Of a stretch of DNA of 64,000 nt, positions 17,521 through 24,923 are shown in pieces (position 1 is the stretch's first letter; every line of letters begins with the position of its first letter). The notes beneath the pieces were generated by a model. The model did not search any database. It worked only from the letters and a program-made list of their open reading frames with translations, and was not told the origin of the DNA. Where the stretch lies: positions 1 through 64,000 of the forward strand of contig FNZT01000010.1 in the NCBI GenBank assembly GCA_900109435.1, in the 5' to 3' direction. This DNA comes from Ruminococcus sp. YRD2003 (GTDB lineage Bacteria > Bacillota > Clostridia > Oscillospirales > Ruminococcaceae). Made by a program: the position numbers and the translations under genes.

Positions 17521-17943
17521 TTATGGTTCGTCAAGTCCGCCGTTTGGCGGACGGCAGCGTTTTATGCGCTTAAAGCCTCTTTTTACGCCTCTGAACACGC
17601 CGTACTTTATGATGCACTGCTTCATATACTCGGAACAGCTTGGCTGAAACAGGCAGGCTGAACGCAGCAGCTTTGGCGCAAATCTTTGATAGGCAAAAAG
17701 CATCAGGAGCAGTATATTCTTCGCCTGACTGAATATGAAAGCAATAGATATCGCACACAGAAGTGTTATAAATATCGGCGTAGATAGGTATGCGCGTACA
17801 AGAATAGCAGCAATTAGTATGGCGGTCGCAGCGACGAATTGAAGAAGCTCCTTGTACATCGTAAACTTTGGTCTTATGACTGCTTTACATACCTCAGTTT
17901 TTCGCGCTTTATAAAAGGCTTTGATGATTTCCTTATCCGTCAT
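17521..17943 (-). CDS. YidD-like membrane protein
   Basis: 140 residues: a basic N terminus, two membrane spans (about 38-88), then a YidD domain with ACLFQPSCSEYMKQCIIKYGVFRGVKRGFKRIKRC, matching the family's CRFxPTCSxY and KRILRCHP signatures. YidD assists YidC-dependent insertion of membrane proteins and is normally a short soluble or peripheral protein beside rpmH and yidC. Here it is fused to membrane spans and lies in a surface-protein operon on a mobile element. Its ATG overlaps the upstream stop (ATGA). Confidence 0.8.
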   Translation of the reverse strand: MTDKEIIKAFYKARKTEVCKAVIRPKFTMYKELLQFVAATAILIAAILVRAYLSTPIFITLLCAISIAFIFSQAKNILLLMLFAYQRFAPKLLRSACLFQPSCSEYMKQCIIKYGVFRGVKRGFKRIKRCRPPNGGLDEP

Positions 17944-18350
17944 GACTGTTCATCGCTGTCGTAGTCGATCTGCTCGGGGGCAGCGTTGCCTTTATTAAGC
18001 AAGCCCTTTGCCTGACTTGCAACTTTAGAGATACGCTTCTGCGTGTTCTGCATTTTGTCAATGACCGTATCGGCTTCGGGTTTGATAACTGGATATGTAT
18101 TGCCGCAGCAAGGGCAGAAACCGTACATACTTATTTGGTTATCCTCTTTGACGTCAAATAACGGGAAACCGCATACAATAGCCCAGCAGCAGCCTGTCAC
18201 ATACAACAGCAAAGCGTCCTTGCAGCCTATTGCCGCACAGCCGATAGTCTTCTTCTTTTTGATTGTCTCGCTTATGAGAACGGCAGAGTTCTGATTGCAA
18301 TACGGGCAGAACACATCTCTTTCGATAACGACAAGGTTATTGTTTTTCAT
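17940..18350 (-). CDS. Zinc-ribbon membrane-associated protein
   Basis: 136 residues with two Cys pairs that look zinc-binding, CPYC near residue 16 and CPCC near 80, around a hydrophobic Cys-containing segment (AIGCKDALLLYVTGCCWAIVCGFP). The C-terminal helix is Lys/Gln rich and ends in an acidic tail. No precise family is recognised. AGGAGGAG precedes the ATG. It is first in the four-gene operon that ends with the dockerin protein. Confidence 0.6.
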   Translation of the reverse strand: MKNNNLVVIERDVFCPYCNQNSAVLISETIKKKKTIGCAAIGCKDALLLYVTGCCWAIVCGFPLFDVKEDNQISMYGFCPCCGNTYPVIKPEADTVIDKMQNTQKRISKVASQAKGLLNKGNAAPEQIDYDSDEQS

Positions 18351-18631
18351 AATAGCTCCTCCTAAACTTGAATAGTATTCGGCGTTTGATGTATAATAAA
18401 AATATCGGGTACAGCTTTTGCTTTTCGCAAATTTATATAATCTGCGGCGGTCATTCAGCTTGTTTTATATGTATGATTTTACCACAATTTCACATTTTCT
18501 TCAATGTAATATAAGAAAAATTTACAAATTCCAAACAAAAACCAGCAGTTTATACAAGGCGTAAAGCCTTAGTTTGTATGGTTCGACAGTGTATTTACCG
18601 TCAGAAATATGGTCAATAAGGAGTGAGAACT

Positions 18632-19717
18632 ATGGCACGTAGGGGGGAAAATATTTATAAACGCAAGGACGGACGTTGGGAGGAACGTTATAAGTGCGGC
18701 TTCACAGGCGATGGGAAGGCTAAATATCGCTCTGTATACGGTCATTCCTATGCAGAGGCAAGGGCGAAGCTTGTTTCCTTGAAGGTCGCCGCTCCTACTA
18801 TGACTGCTTCCTGTCATCTGACGGTAAAAGAGCTTTTCAGCGAATGGCTGTCCGCAATAAAGCTCCGAGTGAAGCCTTCTACCTACGCTAATTATCAGAT
18901 GAAGGTTGAGAAGCATATACTTCCTAAATTCGGTGGTCTTATCTATGAAACGCTGACGGTACAAATGCTTCATGCATTTATTGATGATAAGCTAAATTCA
19001 GGTCTTTCCCCGAAGTACACTTCCGATATTATCGTTGTTTTCAAAGCTATGGCGAAGCATACTGCCAAGATACATAGTACAAGGAACATTCTTGCAGATG
19101 TTATAACGCCTAATTGCATTATGGAAGAAAAGCCGCTGCTTACTCCTACGCAGCAGCGTAAGCTGTATAAGTATCTTTTATCCAATCTTAATACAACGTC
19201 ATTGTGCGTATTATTGAGCTACTATACGGGACTTCGTGTCGGTGAAGTCTGCGGTCTTATGTGGAGCGACATTGACGTTGATAAAAGTCTTTTGACCGTC
19301 AGGAGAACTGTACAGCGTATACGCACAGGCAATGACGGCACTCAGCTCATTATCGGTACTCCCAAGAGCAGAACGTCACAGCGCATGATACCTATACCGT
19401 CTTTCCTTATGAAAATACTGCGGAAATTCCGCAGTAATAATGACCGATATATACTTTCCAATACAACAAGAGTTATCGAACCTCGCACACTACAGAACCG
19501 CTTCAAATCTATGCTGAAAAAAACGGATTTGCCGTCAGTAACGTACCATAGCCTCCGCCATATGTTCGCCACAAATTGTCTGCAAGCAGGCTTTGATATA
19601 AAGACGCTCTCGGAGATACTCGGTCATGCGGGTGTACAAACAACACTGAACCGCTATGTTCATAGTTCAATGGAGCGTAAGGCGTACTGTATGAGCCTTA
19701 TCACTCCTGCTGCTTAA
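18632..19717 (+). CDS. Tyrosine recombinase
   Basis: About 361 residues with a complete catalytic set: Arg in TGLRVGEV, the HSLRH box, LGHAGVQTT and Tyr in NRYVH. The N-terminal arm-binding part (RRGENIYKRKDGRWEERYKCG) is intact. The ATG at 18632 is chosen over GTG 18623 because AAGGAG (18618-18623) overlaps the latter. It is the second integrase-like gene in element A and lies mid-element, next to the surface operon and divergent from it. It may belong to a nested element, or may invert or move the cargo; no flanking att repeats were found by eye. Confidence 0.9.
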   Translation: MARRGENIYKRKDGRWEERYKCGFTGDGKAKYRSVYGHSYAEARAKLVSLKVAAPTMTASCHLTVKELFSEWLSAIKLRVKPSTYANYQMKVEKHILPKFGGLIYETLTVQMLHAFIDDKLNSGLSPKYTSDIIVVFKAMAKHTAKIHSTRNILADVITPNCIMEEKPLLTPTQQRKLYKYLLSNLNTTSLCVLLSYYTGLRVGEVCGLMWSDIDVDKSLLTVRRTVQRIRTGNDGTQLIIGTPKSRTSQRMIPIPSFLMKILRKFRSNNDRYILSNTTRVIEPRTLQNRFKSMLKKTDLPSVTYHSLRHMFATNCLQAGFDIKTLSEILGHAGVQTTLNRYVHSSMERKAYCMSLITPAA

Positions 19718-19720
19718 AGC

Positions 19721-19918
19721 TTATTTGCCGTCAAAAAACTCGTCACCATCAGTATCAGAATAGGCTACATATGGCGTAAAACGGATATAATTACTTGAAT
19801 TATATAAATTTGCGGCGATTTTTATGTCTGCTGAATAAGCACAGTATTTCTCGCACTTTGTGTTATTGTATTCTATACAATATTTATTGTAGCACATCAA
19901 ATTCATATTGTCAATCAA
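19721..19918 (-). CDS. Small Cys-rich hypothetical protein (doubtful)
   Basis: A frame of up to 65 codons with four clustered Cys (CYNKYC, KCEKYC) that vaguely recalls small zinc-binding proteins. No ribosome site precedes any start. A consensus promoter on the same strand (TTGACA, 17 bp, TACAAT, about 19916-19888) overlaps the N-terminal codons. If that promoter is used, the frame would lack a start and the transcript would run antisense toward the integrase 3' end. Confidence 0.25.
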   Translation of the reverse strand: MIDNMNLMCYNKYCIEYNNTKCEKYCAYSADIKIAANLYNSSNYIRFTPYVAYSDTDGDEFFDGK

Positions 19919-19952
19919 CTATGATAAAATATTTTCATAGGACGGTGACGGT

Positions 19953-20186
19953 ATGAAAGAAAAATATTTTGATAAATACAGAACGATCGGCTTGAAGATA
20001 AGCTACTACCGCAAGCTCCGCGGACTAACGCAGGAGCAACTCGCTGAAAAGATTGAAAAAAATCTCGCATTCATCGGAGCAGTGGAAGCGCCCAACGTGA
20101 ACAGGACTGTATCGCTTGATACGCTGTTCGATATTGCCGAAGCTCTTGACGTTCCTGCATACAAATTTCTGACAGAAGATGAATAA
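19953..20186 (+). CDS. XRE-family transcriptional regulator
   Basis: 77 residues with an HTH_3 domain: ISYYRKLRGLTQEQLAEKIE, then FIGAVEAPN and SLDTLFDIAEALDV. It is a single-domain DNA-binding repressor type, likely controlling element functions. It is preceded by palindromic AT-rich sequence (ATTGTA/TACAAT near 19866) that could be its operator, and is followed by a terminator. Start and length are normal for the family. Confidence 0.85.
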   Translation: MKEKYFDKYRTIGLKISYYRKLRGLTQEQLAEKIEKNLAFIGAVEAPNVNRTVSLDTLFDIAEALDVPAYKFLTEDE

Positions 20187-20190
20187 TAAT

Positions 20191-20236
20191 ATCCCCGTTG
20201 TTACGCTCACAATGAACGTAATAGCGGGGATTTTCA
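20191..20236 (+). terminator. Terminator after the XRE gene
   Basis: ATCCCCG...CGTTAC-like arms pair with CGTAATAGCGGGGAT, followed by TTTT, directly after the regulator stop codon. Confidence 0.65.
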
Positions 20237-20431
20237 TATACTTAGACTTTAGTTGTCATTATCAGTTGATCGCTAAAACAGTTACATTGCGGATATTTGC
20301 ATTTTCATAGCTGATAAACGCCTACAAACAGCCGGTCTCCCCTTGTCGGGGAGACACTTTAAGTATAAAAACTAGCTGTTTGATTATTTTTCTCTATAAG
20401 GGGATTTGGGTAATATGTTGATTATAGTTGT

Positions 20432-20941
20432 TTATTTCTCGTCTGGCTTCTTCATGTAACCACGGCAGTAGTTGCCAGTGACCTCATGAACGTGCATGGC
20501 AAGCTGTTTCAGTTCAGATTTGCCGCTGTGATACAGCTTTCCGTCCTTTGCATTTACCGAATTAACCATATAATGTACATGATAAAGAGAATTGCCCTGA
20601 TTCTCCTTATGCAGAGCTGCTATCGTCTGATGATCCTTGAAGAAAGCAGCGATATCATCAGTATACTTACGAGCTGTCGCTTCATCATGCACAGTCTTCT
20701 TATCAAATGCAACCATGAAGTGCATTACCGGATTATCACCGATTTTTCCGTAGTATTTCTTCATCGCAATCATCTGTTCGTATGTATAATCCACGTTTGA
20801 ATCACACACACCGTAGCCCATTGTATCTACGCGTTCTTCATCCGGCTCCGGTTTATCCTTGTATACGTATTCAACGCAATTACGGAAGTAACCTCTTCCT
20901 TCGCCGTTATCAGTAATTCTCTTCTGTGTCAGAATATCCAT
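20432..20941 (-). CDS. Short relaxase (mobilization nuclease domain only)
   Basis: 169 residues carrying a MOBP-like relaxase core: HFMVAFDKKTV, then NSLYHVHYMVNSVNAKDGKLYHSGKS, which parallels the HIHSHFVLNAVN...YHSNK of the element C relaxase. It stops about where the nuclease domain ends, so it is either a minimal relaxase or a truncated one; no continuation is seen downstream. It overlaps the upstream accessory gene by 13 bases. It is probably the nickase for element A, with the 1005-aa ATPase as a possible partner. Confidence 0.72.
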   Translation of the reverse strand: MDILTQKRITDNGEGRGYFRNCVEYVYKDKPEPDEERVDTMGYGVCDSNVDYTYEQMIAMKKYYGKIGDNPVMHFMVAFDKKTVHDEATARKYTDDIAAFFKDHQTIAALHKENQGNSLYHVHYMVNSVNAKDGKLYHSGKSELKQLAMHVHEVTGNYCRGYMKKPDEK

Positions 20942-21201
20942 AATGAATGCGCCTCTCTTTCCATTTTCTTAGCATCTTCTTCGGAATACTTTGCGAGCAG
21001 TTTCACAGCTTCATTAGCGTAATTCTGGAACTGCATCATTTTAGGTGGGGTATTGTCTGTTTTCGAGTGGTTCAGTCGTTCATTCATGACTGCGTTAGGC
21101 TTAATGCCTCTTTCTGCCGCCTCACGCTCGATGCTGTTAGCGGTTGCTTCCGTCATAAGTACAGTCTTACGGACGGTCTTTAAGTCTTCTTTGTTTCTCA
21201 T
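20929..21201 (-). CDS. RHH mobilization accessory protein
   Basis: 90 residues: VRKTVLMTEATANSIEREAAERGIKPNAVMNERLNH is a ribbon-helix-helix pattern (beta strand then two helices) as in MobC/TraY-type and antitoxin-like DNA-binding proteins. The C terminus is helical (MMQFQNYANEAVKLLAKYSEEDAKK). Encoded directly upstream of and overlapping the short relaxase, it probably binds oriT and represses the pair. The ribosome site is AAAGGAAAA. Confidence 0.7.
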   Translation of the reverse strand: MRNKEDLKTVRKTVLMTEATANSIEREAAERGIKPNAVMNERLNHSKTDNTPPKMMQFQNYANEAVKLLAKYSEEDAKKMEREAHSLWIF

Positions 21202-21596
21202 AGTGGTTTTCCTTTCGTATTATATTCCCATAAAGCGTGTAATACCTATAACTCCATATTCAGGTACTGTATATTACACACATACATATGTTCATATATA
21301 CTAATACCCTTATTGTTGTTATCCATTACTTATTCCTCTATTATTTATATTTAATACAGGTCGCTTACGCTCTACAGGTTATCATATAGTAATACTTTTT
21401 TGACGAAATTGTATTACTTTTCGAGAATTTTAATTTTGTAAACATATATAATTATTATGAAATAATTATTTCATAATAAAAGCTTTTATTTTCCCTATTT
21501 ATAGCCTTCTACTCCGAGAATTCTTCTTTTCTGTATATACATTATTATGATGATACCATGCTCGTGGTAATCAAATTCAGAAAGGAGGACTGAATC
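21202..21596. promoter_or_regulatory. Divergent control region with palindromes, oriT candidate
   Basis: This AT-rich gap of nearly 400 bp lies between the minus-strand mob genes and the plus-strand DUF960 operon. It holds a 28-bp palindrome (TTATTATGAAAT-AATT-ATTTCATAATAA, 21452-21479), AGTAATAC/GTATTACT (21388-21418) and GTGTAATA/TATTACAC (about 21237-21278). No gene is seen. By position it should contain both promoters and perhaps the origin of transfer. Confidence 0.5.
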
Positions 21597-21881
21597 ATGT
21601 TTGACAATAAGCGCTATCTGACGTGCGGGGTAGACAGCACTATACCACTTGAATTACAGCTGTTCCTGTGGGAGTGCGTTGAACGAATGCCTGCTCCAAA
21701 AGACTACCTACAGGTGTTCGAGTTAAAGCCTGTTGGCTGTTTACAGTCGATAACGCACAGCTCAGAAGAACCAGAGTATCACATGGAGTACCTGCTCCCG
21801 CTGGATACTCCAATCGCCGATAAGGTCTATATCATAGACGACGGCGACCACAGCACCATGATACTTGCAAACGAATATTGA
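21597..21881 (+). CDS. DUF960-family protein
   Basis: 94 residues opening MFDNKRYLTCGVDSTIPLEL, then QLFLWECVE, DYLQVFELKP, and EPEYHMEYLL. This is the pattern I associate with DUF960, small proteins of unknown function frequent on Firmicutes mobile elements. AAAGGAGG precedes the ATG. It heads the amidoligase operon and is separated from the next gene by a hairpin (21889-21909). Confidence 0.75.
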   Translation: MFDNKRYLTCGVDSTIPLELQLFLWECVERMPAPKDYLQVFELKPVGCLQSITHSSEEPEYHMEYLLPLDTPIADKVYIIDDGDHSTMILANEY

Positions 21882-21888
21882 AAATAAG

Positions 21889-21909
21889 GCCAGCCCTTCA
21901 GGGGCTGGC
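21889..21909 (+). promoter_or_regulatory. Intercistronic hairpin
   Basis: GCCAGCCC-TTCAG-GGGCTGGC lies eight bases after the DUF960 stop. It is followed by a weak T-rich tract (TATCGTTATTT) and then the GGAGG of the amidoligase gene, so it may attenuate or stabilise rather than fully terminate. Confidence 0.55.
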
Positions 21910-21936
21910 TATCGTTATTTATGGAGGTTTTTTACA

Positions 21937-23052
21937 ATGGAAGATAACAACAAGAACTCTTTATACTGCTCGCACTGCGGAGCACTTATTGACGAAGATG
22001 ATGACTATGAAGAGGTCAATGGTGAGATAGTCTGCACGGATTGCTATGAACGTCATACCACTACTTGCGACCGCTGCGGCTCAGTTATCTGGACAGACGA
22101 TAGTTACGGGGACGAATACACTACTCTCTGTCATCACTGCTATGAGAACCACTACACCAGATGTAGCTGCTGCGATACACTGCTTCACGAGGATGACGCC
22201 TACCACCTGGACGGATACGACTATTGCAGTGAATGCTATCATGACGAAGTTGATCGTAACAGAAGTATCCACGATTATGGTTATAAGCCGGAGCCTATCA
22301 TGTACGGTGATTCCAAACGATATTTCGGCGTTGAGCTGGAGATTGACGGAGCAGGAAAGGACAGCGATAACGCTGATGAAATACTTAGAATAGCCAATTC
22401 AGACGGTAACAGCGAGCACATATACATCAAAGGGGACGGTAGTCTTGATGATGGTATGGAGCTTGTAACGCATCCCATGAGCCTTGATTATCATAAGAGC
22501 TTCTGTTGGGAAGAGATAATGAAGAAGGCTATATCTATGGGATACCGCTCTCACCAGACAAGCACCTGCGGCTTACATATCCACGTTAACAGGGACTGCT
22601 TCGGTGACGACAGGGATACTCAGGACGATGTTATCGGCAGGATCCTCTACTTTGTGGAGCATCACTGGAACGAGATGCTGAAGTTCAGCCGCCGTTCCGA
22701 GTACAGTATGAACCGTTGGGCTGCCCGTTACGGCTTTGAAAAGACAGGACGTGAGATACTGGATAAGGCTAAAAAGGGAAACAACGGCAGGTATGCAGCC
22801 GTCAACCTGATGAACTGGGCAACGATAGAGTTCCGCCTGTTCAGAGGTACACTCAAATACAATACACTGATAGCTGCGCTGGAACTTGTCAACGCTATCT
22901 GCGACCTTGCTATCAATCTCACCGATGAAGGTATGTCGAAGATGTCATGGTCTGAGTTCGTAGATACCTTACACGAAACTGAGCTTATTCAATACCTCAA
23001 AGAGCGAAAGCTGTATGTAAACGAAGATATCGCAAACGAGGAGGATATGTAA
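21937..23052 (+). CDS. Amidoligase with N-terminal zinc knuckles
   Basis: 371 residues from ATG 21937, which has GGAGG in place; the longer frame from 21865 lacks one. Residues 1-105 hold six CxxC pairs (11/14, 33/36, 44/47, 65/68, 76/79, 97/100), a LIM-like array. The rest is a COOH-NH2 ligase of the Amidoligase_2 type: YFGVELEIDG (129-138), GDGSLDDGMELVTHP, CGLHIHV (211-217) and a late TIEFRLFRGTL. This superfamily (glutamine synthetase/GCS fold) makes amide bonds between carboxylates and amines or peptides. It is known to neighbour glutamine amidotransferases in phages and plasmids, as here. The substrate is unknown; the zinc domain may bind a protein target. Confidence 0.88.
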   Translation: MEDNNKNSLYCSHCGALIDEDDDYEEVNGEIVCTDCYERHTTTCDRCGSVIWTDDSYGDEYTTLCHHCYENHYTRCSCCDTLLHEDDAYHLDGYDYCSECYHDEVDRNRSIHDYGYKPEPIMYGDSKRYFGVELEIDGAGKDSDNADEILRIANSDGNSEHIYIKGDGSLDDGMELVTHPMSLDYHKSFCWEEIMKKAISMGYRSHQTSTCGLHIHVNRDCFGDDRDTQDDVIGRILYFVEHHWNEMLKFSRRSEYSMNRWAARYGFEKTGREILDKAKKGNNGRYAAVNLMNWATIEFRLFRGTLKYNTLIAALELVNAICDLAINLTDEGMSKMSWSEFVDTLHETELIQYLKERKLYVNEDIANEEDM

Positions 23053-23222
23053 TGAAAGCTGATATGAAAAAGGTCATTGCAAGTTCCGCAGGTGAAATTA
23101 TAGCAGTAGCCGCACTTGTCACTGCAACAGTTGTTGTAGATATGATAAGCGACAGGCTAAAGGAGATCGCAGACGAAAAGAAGAAGCCGATGATAGATAT
23201 AATTTTAAAGGAGGACAAATAA
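23052..23222 (+). CDS. 56-aa single-span membrane peptide
   Basis: The ATG overlaps the amidoligase stop by one base. The product is MKADMKKVIASSAGE, a hydrophobic segment (IIAVAALVTATVVVDMI) and a charged Lys/Glu tail. An AAAGGAGG for the next gene lies inside its 3' end. Its place between amidoligase and amidotransferase genes makes it a possible membrane anchor or a substrate peptide for the modification system. That role is inference. Confidence 0.6.
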   Translation: MKADMKKVIASSAGEIIAVAALVTATVVVDMISDRLKEIADEKKKPMIDIILKEDK

Positions 23223-23223
23223 T

Positions 23224-24198
23224 ATGTGTTCATTATTTGGTTGGCTCGATTATCAGGGAATTATCCCTCACAGAGTTTTACGAAAACTCACTCAAGCACT
23301 TGCTAATGCTGCTGAGGAAAGAGGTACTGACGCTGCGGGTATCAGTTACATAAACGAAGGTAAGGTCGTTATATATAAGCGCCCCAAGCCTGCGCACAAA
23401 CTTCATTTCAATCCGCCGGAAGGAACAAGAGCAGTTATGGGGCATACCCGTATGACTACACAGGGCAATGAGAAATACAACTACAACAATCATCCGTTCG
23501 CCGGTTTTGCCGGCGATACTTCTTTCGCTTTTGCCCATAATGGCGTACTCTGGAATGATAAGGAACTTCGCAAAGACAAGCTCATACCCGATACACACAT
23601 AGAGACTGACAGCTACGCTGCTTGTCAGCTCATAGAATCGCAGGACAAGCTGGACTTCGATAGCCTAAAATACATGGCGGAAACGGTGGAGGGCAACTTC
23701 ACCTTCACAGTTCTTGATGACAGTAACAGCCTATACTTCATAAAAGGCAGCAACCCGATGTGCCTGCTACACTTCAAGGATATCGGGCTGTATGTATACG
23801 CTTCCACTGAAAGTATCATGAAAAATGCACTGAAGTGCGTTGGACTTCACAAGTTCGCAAATGAACGGATCAAAACAGATGAGGGCGATATCATTCGTAT
23901 TGACAGGACCGGAGATATCACTCGCTCGGAATTTGAACCGAAGCTTTACCGCTCCAAGTACATGAGCTGGTACGATGACTCTTCCTATTATAATATACAC
24001 GAAGAGATACTTCTCGCATACTGCGGCTGCTATGGTGTTGACAGCGAGGACGTTGAGCTTTTGCTGGAGTATGGATATACCTGCGATGAGATAGAAGAAA
24101 TGCTCATGGATACGAACCTGCTCCATGAGGCTCTCAGAGATGTGAAGTATATGTGCGGCGAAAGCCTGTATAAAAGCTGCTACGGAGGGGTCTGGTAA
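23224..24198 (+). CDS. Class II glutamine amidotransferase
   Basis: 324 residues beginning MCSLFGW, so Cys2 becomes the N-terminal nucleophile after Met removal, the hallmark of Ntn-type glutaminases. Further motifs are GTDAAGISYI, MGHTRMTTQG and FAHNGVLWN. There is no synthetase domain of GlmS, PurF or AsnB type; the C-terminal 120 residues are unrecognised. It should release ammonia from glutamine. With the amidoligase two genes upstream, an amidation pathway for a protein, peptide or wall component is plausible. Its TAA overlaps the resolvase ATG. Confidence 0.85.
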   Translation: MCSLFGWLDYQGIIPHRVLRKLTQALANAAEERGTDAAGISYINEGKVVIYKRPKPAHKLHFNPPEGTRAVMGHTRMTTQGNEKYNYNNHPFAGFAGDTSFAFAHNGVLWNDKELRKDKLIPDTHIETDSYAACQLIESQDKLDFDSLKYMAETVEGNFTFTVLDDSNSLYFIKGSNPMCLLHFKDIGLYVYASTESIMKNALKCVGLHKFANERIKTDEGDIIRIDRTGDITRSEFEPKLYRSKYMSWYDDSSYYNIHEEILLAYCGCYGVDSEDVELLLEYGYTCDEIEEMLMDTNLLHEALRDVKYMCGESLYKSCYGGVW

Positions 24199-24770
24199 TG
24201 GGCAAAATCGGGTATATCCGTGTATCGACGGAACATCAGGAAACCGCACGTCAGGAAGCGCTGATGAAGCAGTATCAGGTGGAGCGCATATATGCTGAGA
24301 AAATGTCAGGTAAGAATGCTGACCGTCCCGAGCTGAAAGCTATGCTCGAATACGTCCGTGAAGGCGATACCCTGTACATTGAGAGTATCAGCAGGCTTGG
24401 TCGTTCCACGCGAGACCTGCTCAACATTATAGACGTGCTTCAGCGAAAACAGGTTACTCTTGTAAGCAGCAAGGAGAACATCGATACCAACACTCCGCAA
24501 GGACGCTTTGTGCTGTCTATCTTCGCGGCACTCTCAGAGCTCGAACGAGAACAGACATTACAGCGTCAGCGTGAGGGTATCGCTATTGCAAAGTCACAGG
24601 GGAAATACAAAGGTCGGCAGCCTATTCCTATCGACTGGGTAAAGTTCGGGCAGCTGTATGAGCAGTGGCAGTCCGGAAATATCACAGCCGTGGATTTTCA
24701 GAAACAAATGGGACTTCAAGCCAACACTTTCTACCGCCGGATCAGAGAGTACAAAAGAAAGATTACATAA
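24198..24770 (+). CDS. Serine recombinase (resolvase/invertase)
   Basis: 190 residues with the resolvase catalytic domain: IGYIRVSTEHQETARQ (Ser nucleophile in RVS), ESISRLGRSTRDLL and SIFAALSELEREQ. A C-terminal Hin-like HTH follows. Its length is that of a small resolvase, not a large serine integrase. It is the last gene of the DUF960-amidoligase-amidotransferase operon, coupled by a one-base overlap, and may resolve element multimers. Confidence 0.9.
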   Translation: MGKIGYIRVSTEHQETARQEALMKQYQVERIYAEKMSGKNADRPELKAMLEYVREGDTLYIESISRLGRSTRDLLNIIDVLQRKQVTLVSSKENIDTNTPQGRFVLSIFAALSELEREQTLQRQREGIAIAKSQGKYKGRQPIPIDWVKFGQLYEQWQSGNITAVDFQKQMGLQANTFYRRIREYKRKIT

Positions 24771-24778
24771 ACAGGAGC

Positions 24779-24797
24779 GAGCCGGCACTGCCGGCTC
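24779..24797 (+). terminator. Hairpin after the resolvase gene
   Basis: GAGCCGGC-ACT-GCCGGCTC is a perfect 8-bp stem followed by a pyrimidine-rich tract (AATTCTCTTTC), eight bases after the stop. It ends the amidoligase operon. Confidence 0.6.
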
Positions 24798-24826
24798 AAT
24801 TCTCTTTCATTAGGGTGTCGGTTATA

Positions 24827-24842
24827 TTTGCAATATTGCAAA
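24827..24842. promoter_or_regulatory. 16-bp perfect palindrome
   Basis: TTTGCAATATTGCAAA lies between the resolvase terminator and the 3' end of the orphan gene. Nearby (about 24860-24907) TATGACA and TGTCATA motifs alternate. Operator-like; partner unknown. Confidence 0.4.
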
Positions 24843-24923
24843 AACCGAAAAACAACTTATATGACACAGTTTTTGAGTATGTCATACGACTATGGTCATA
24901 TGACATAAGGCTTTGTCGTTGTT

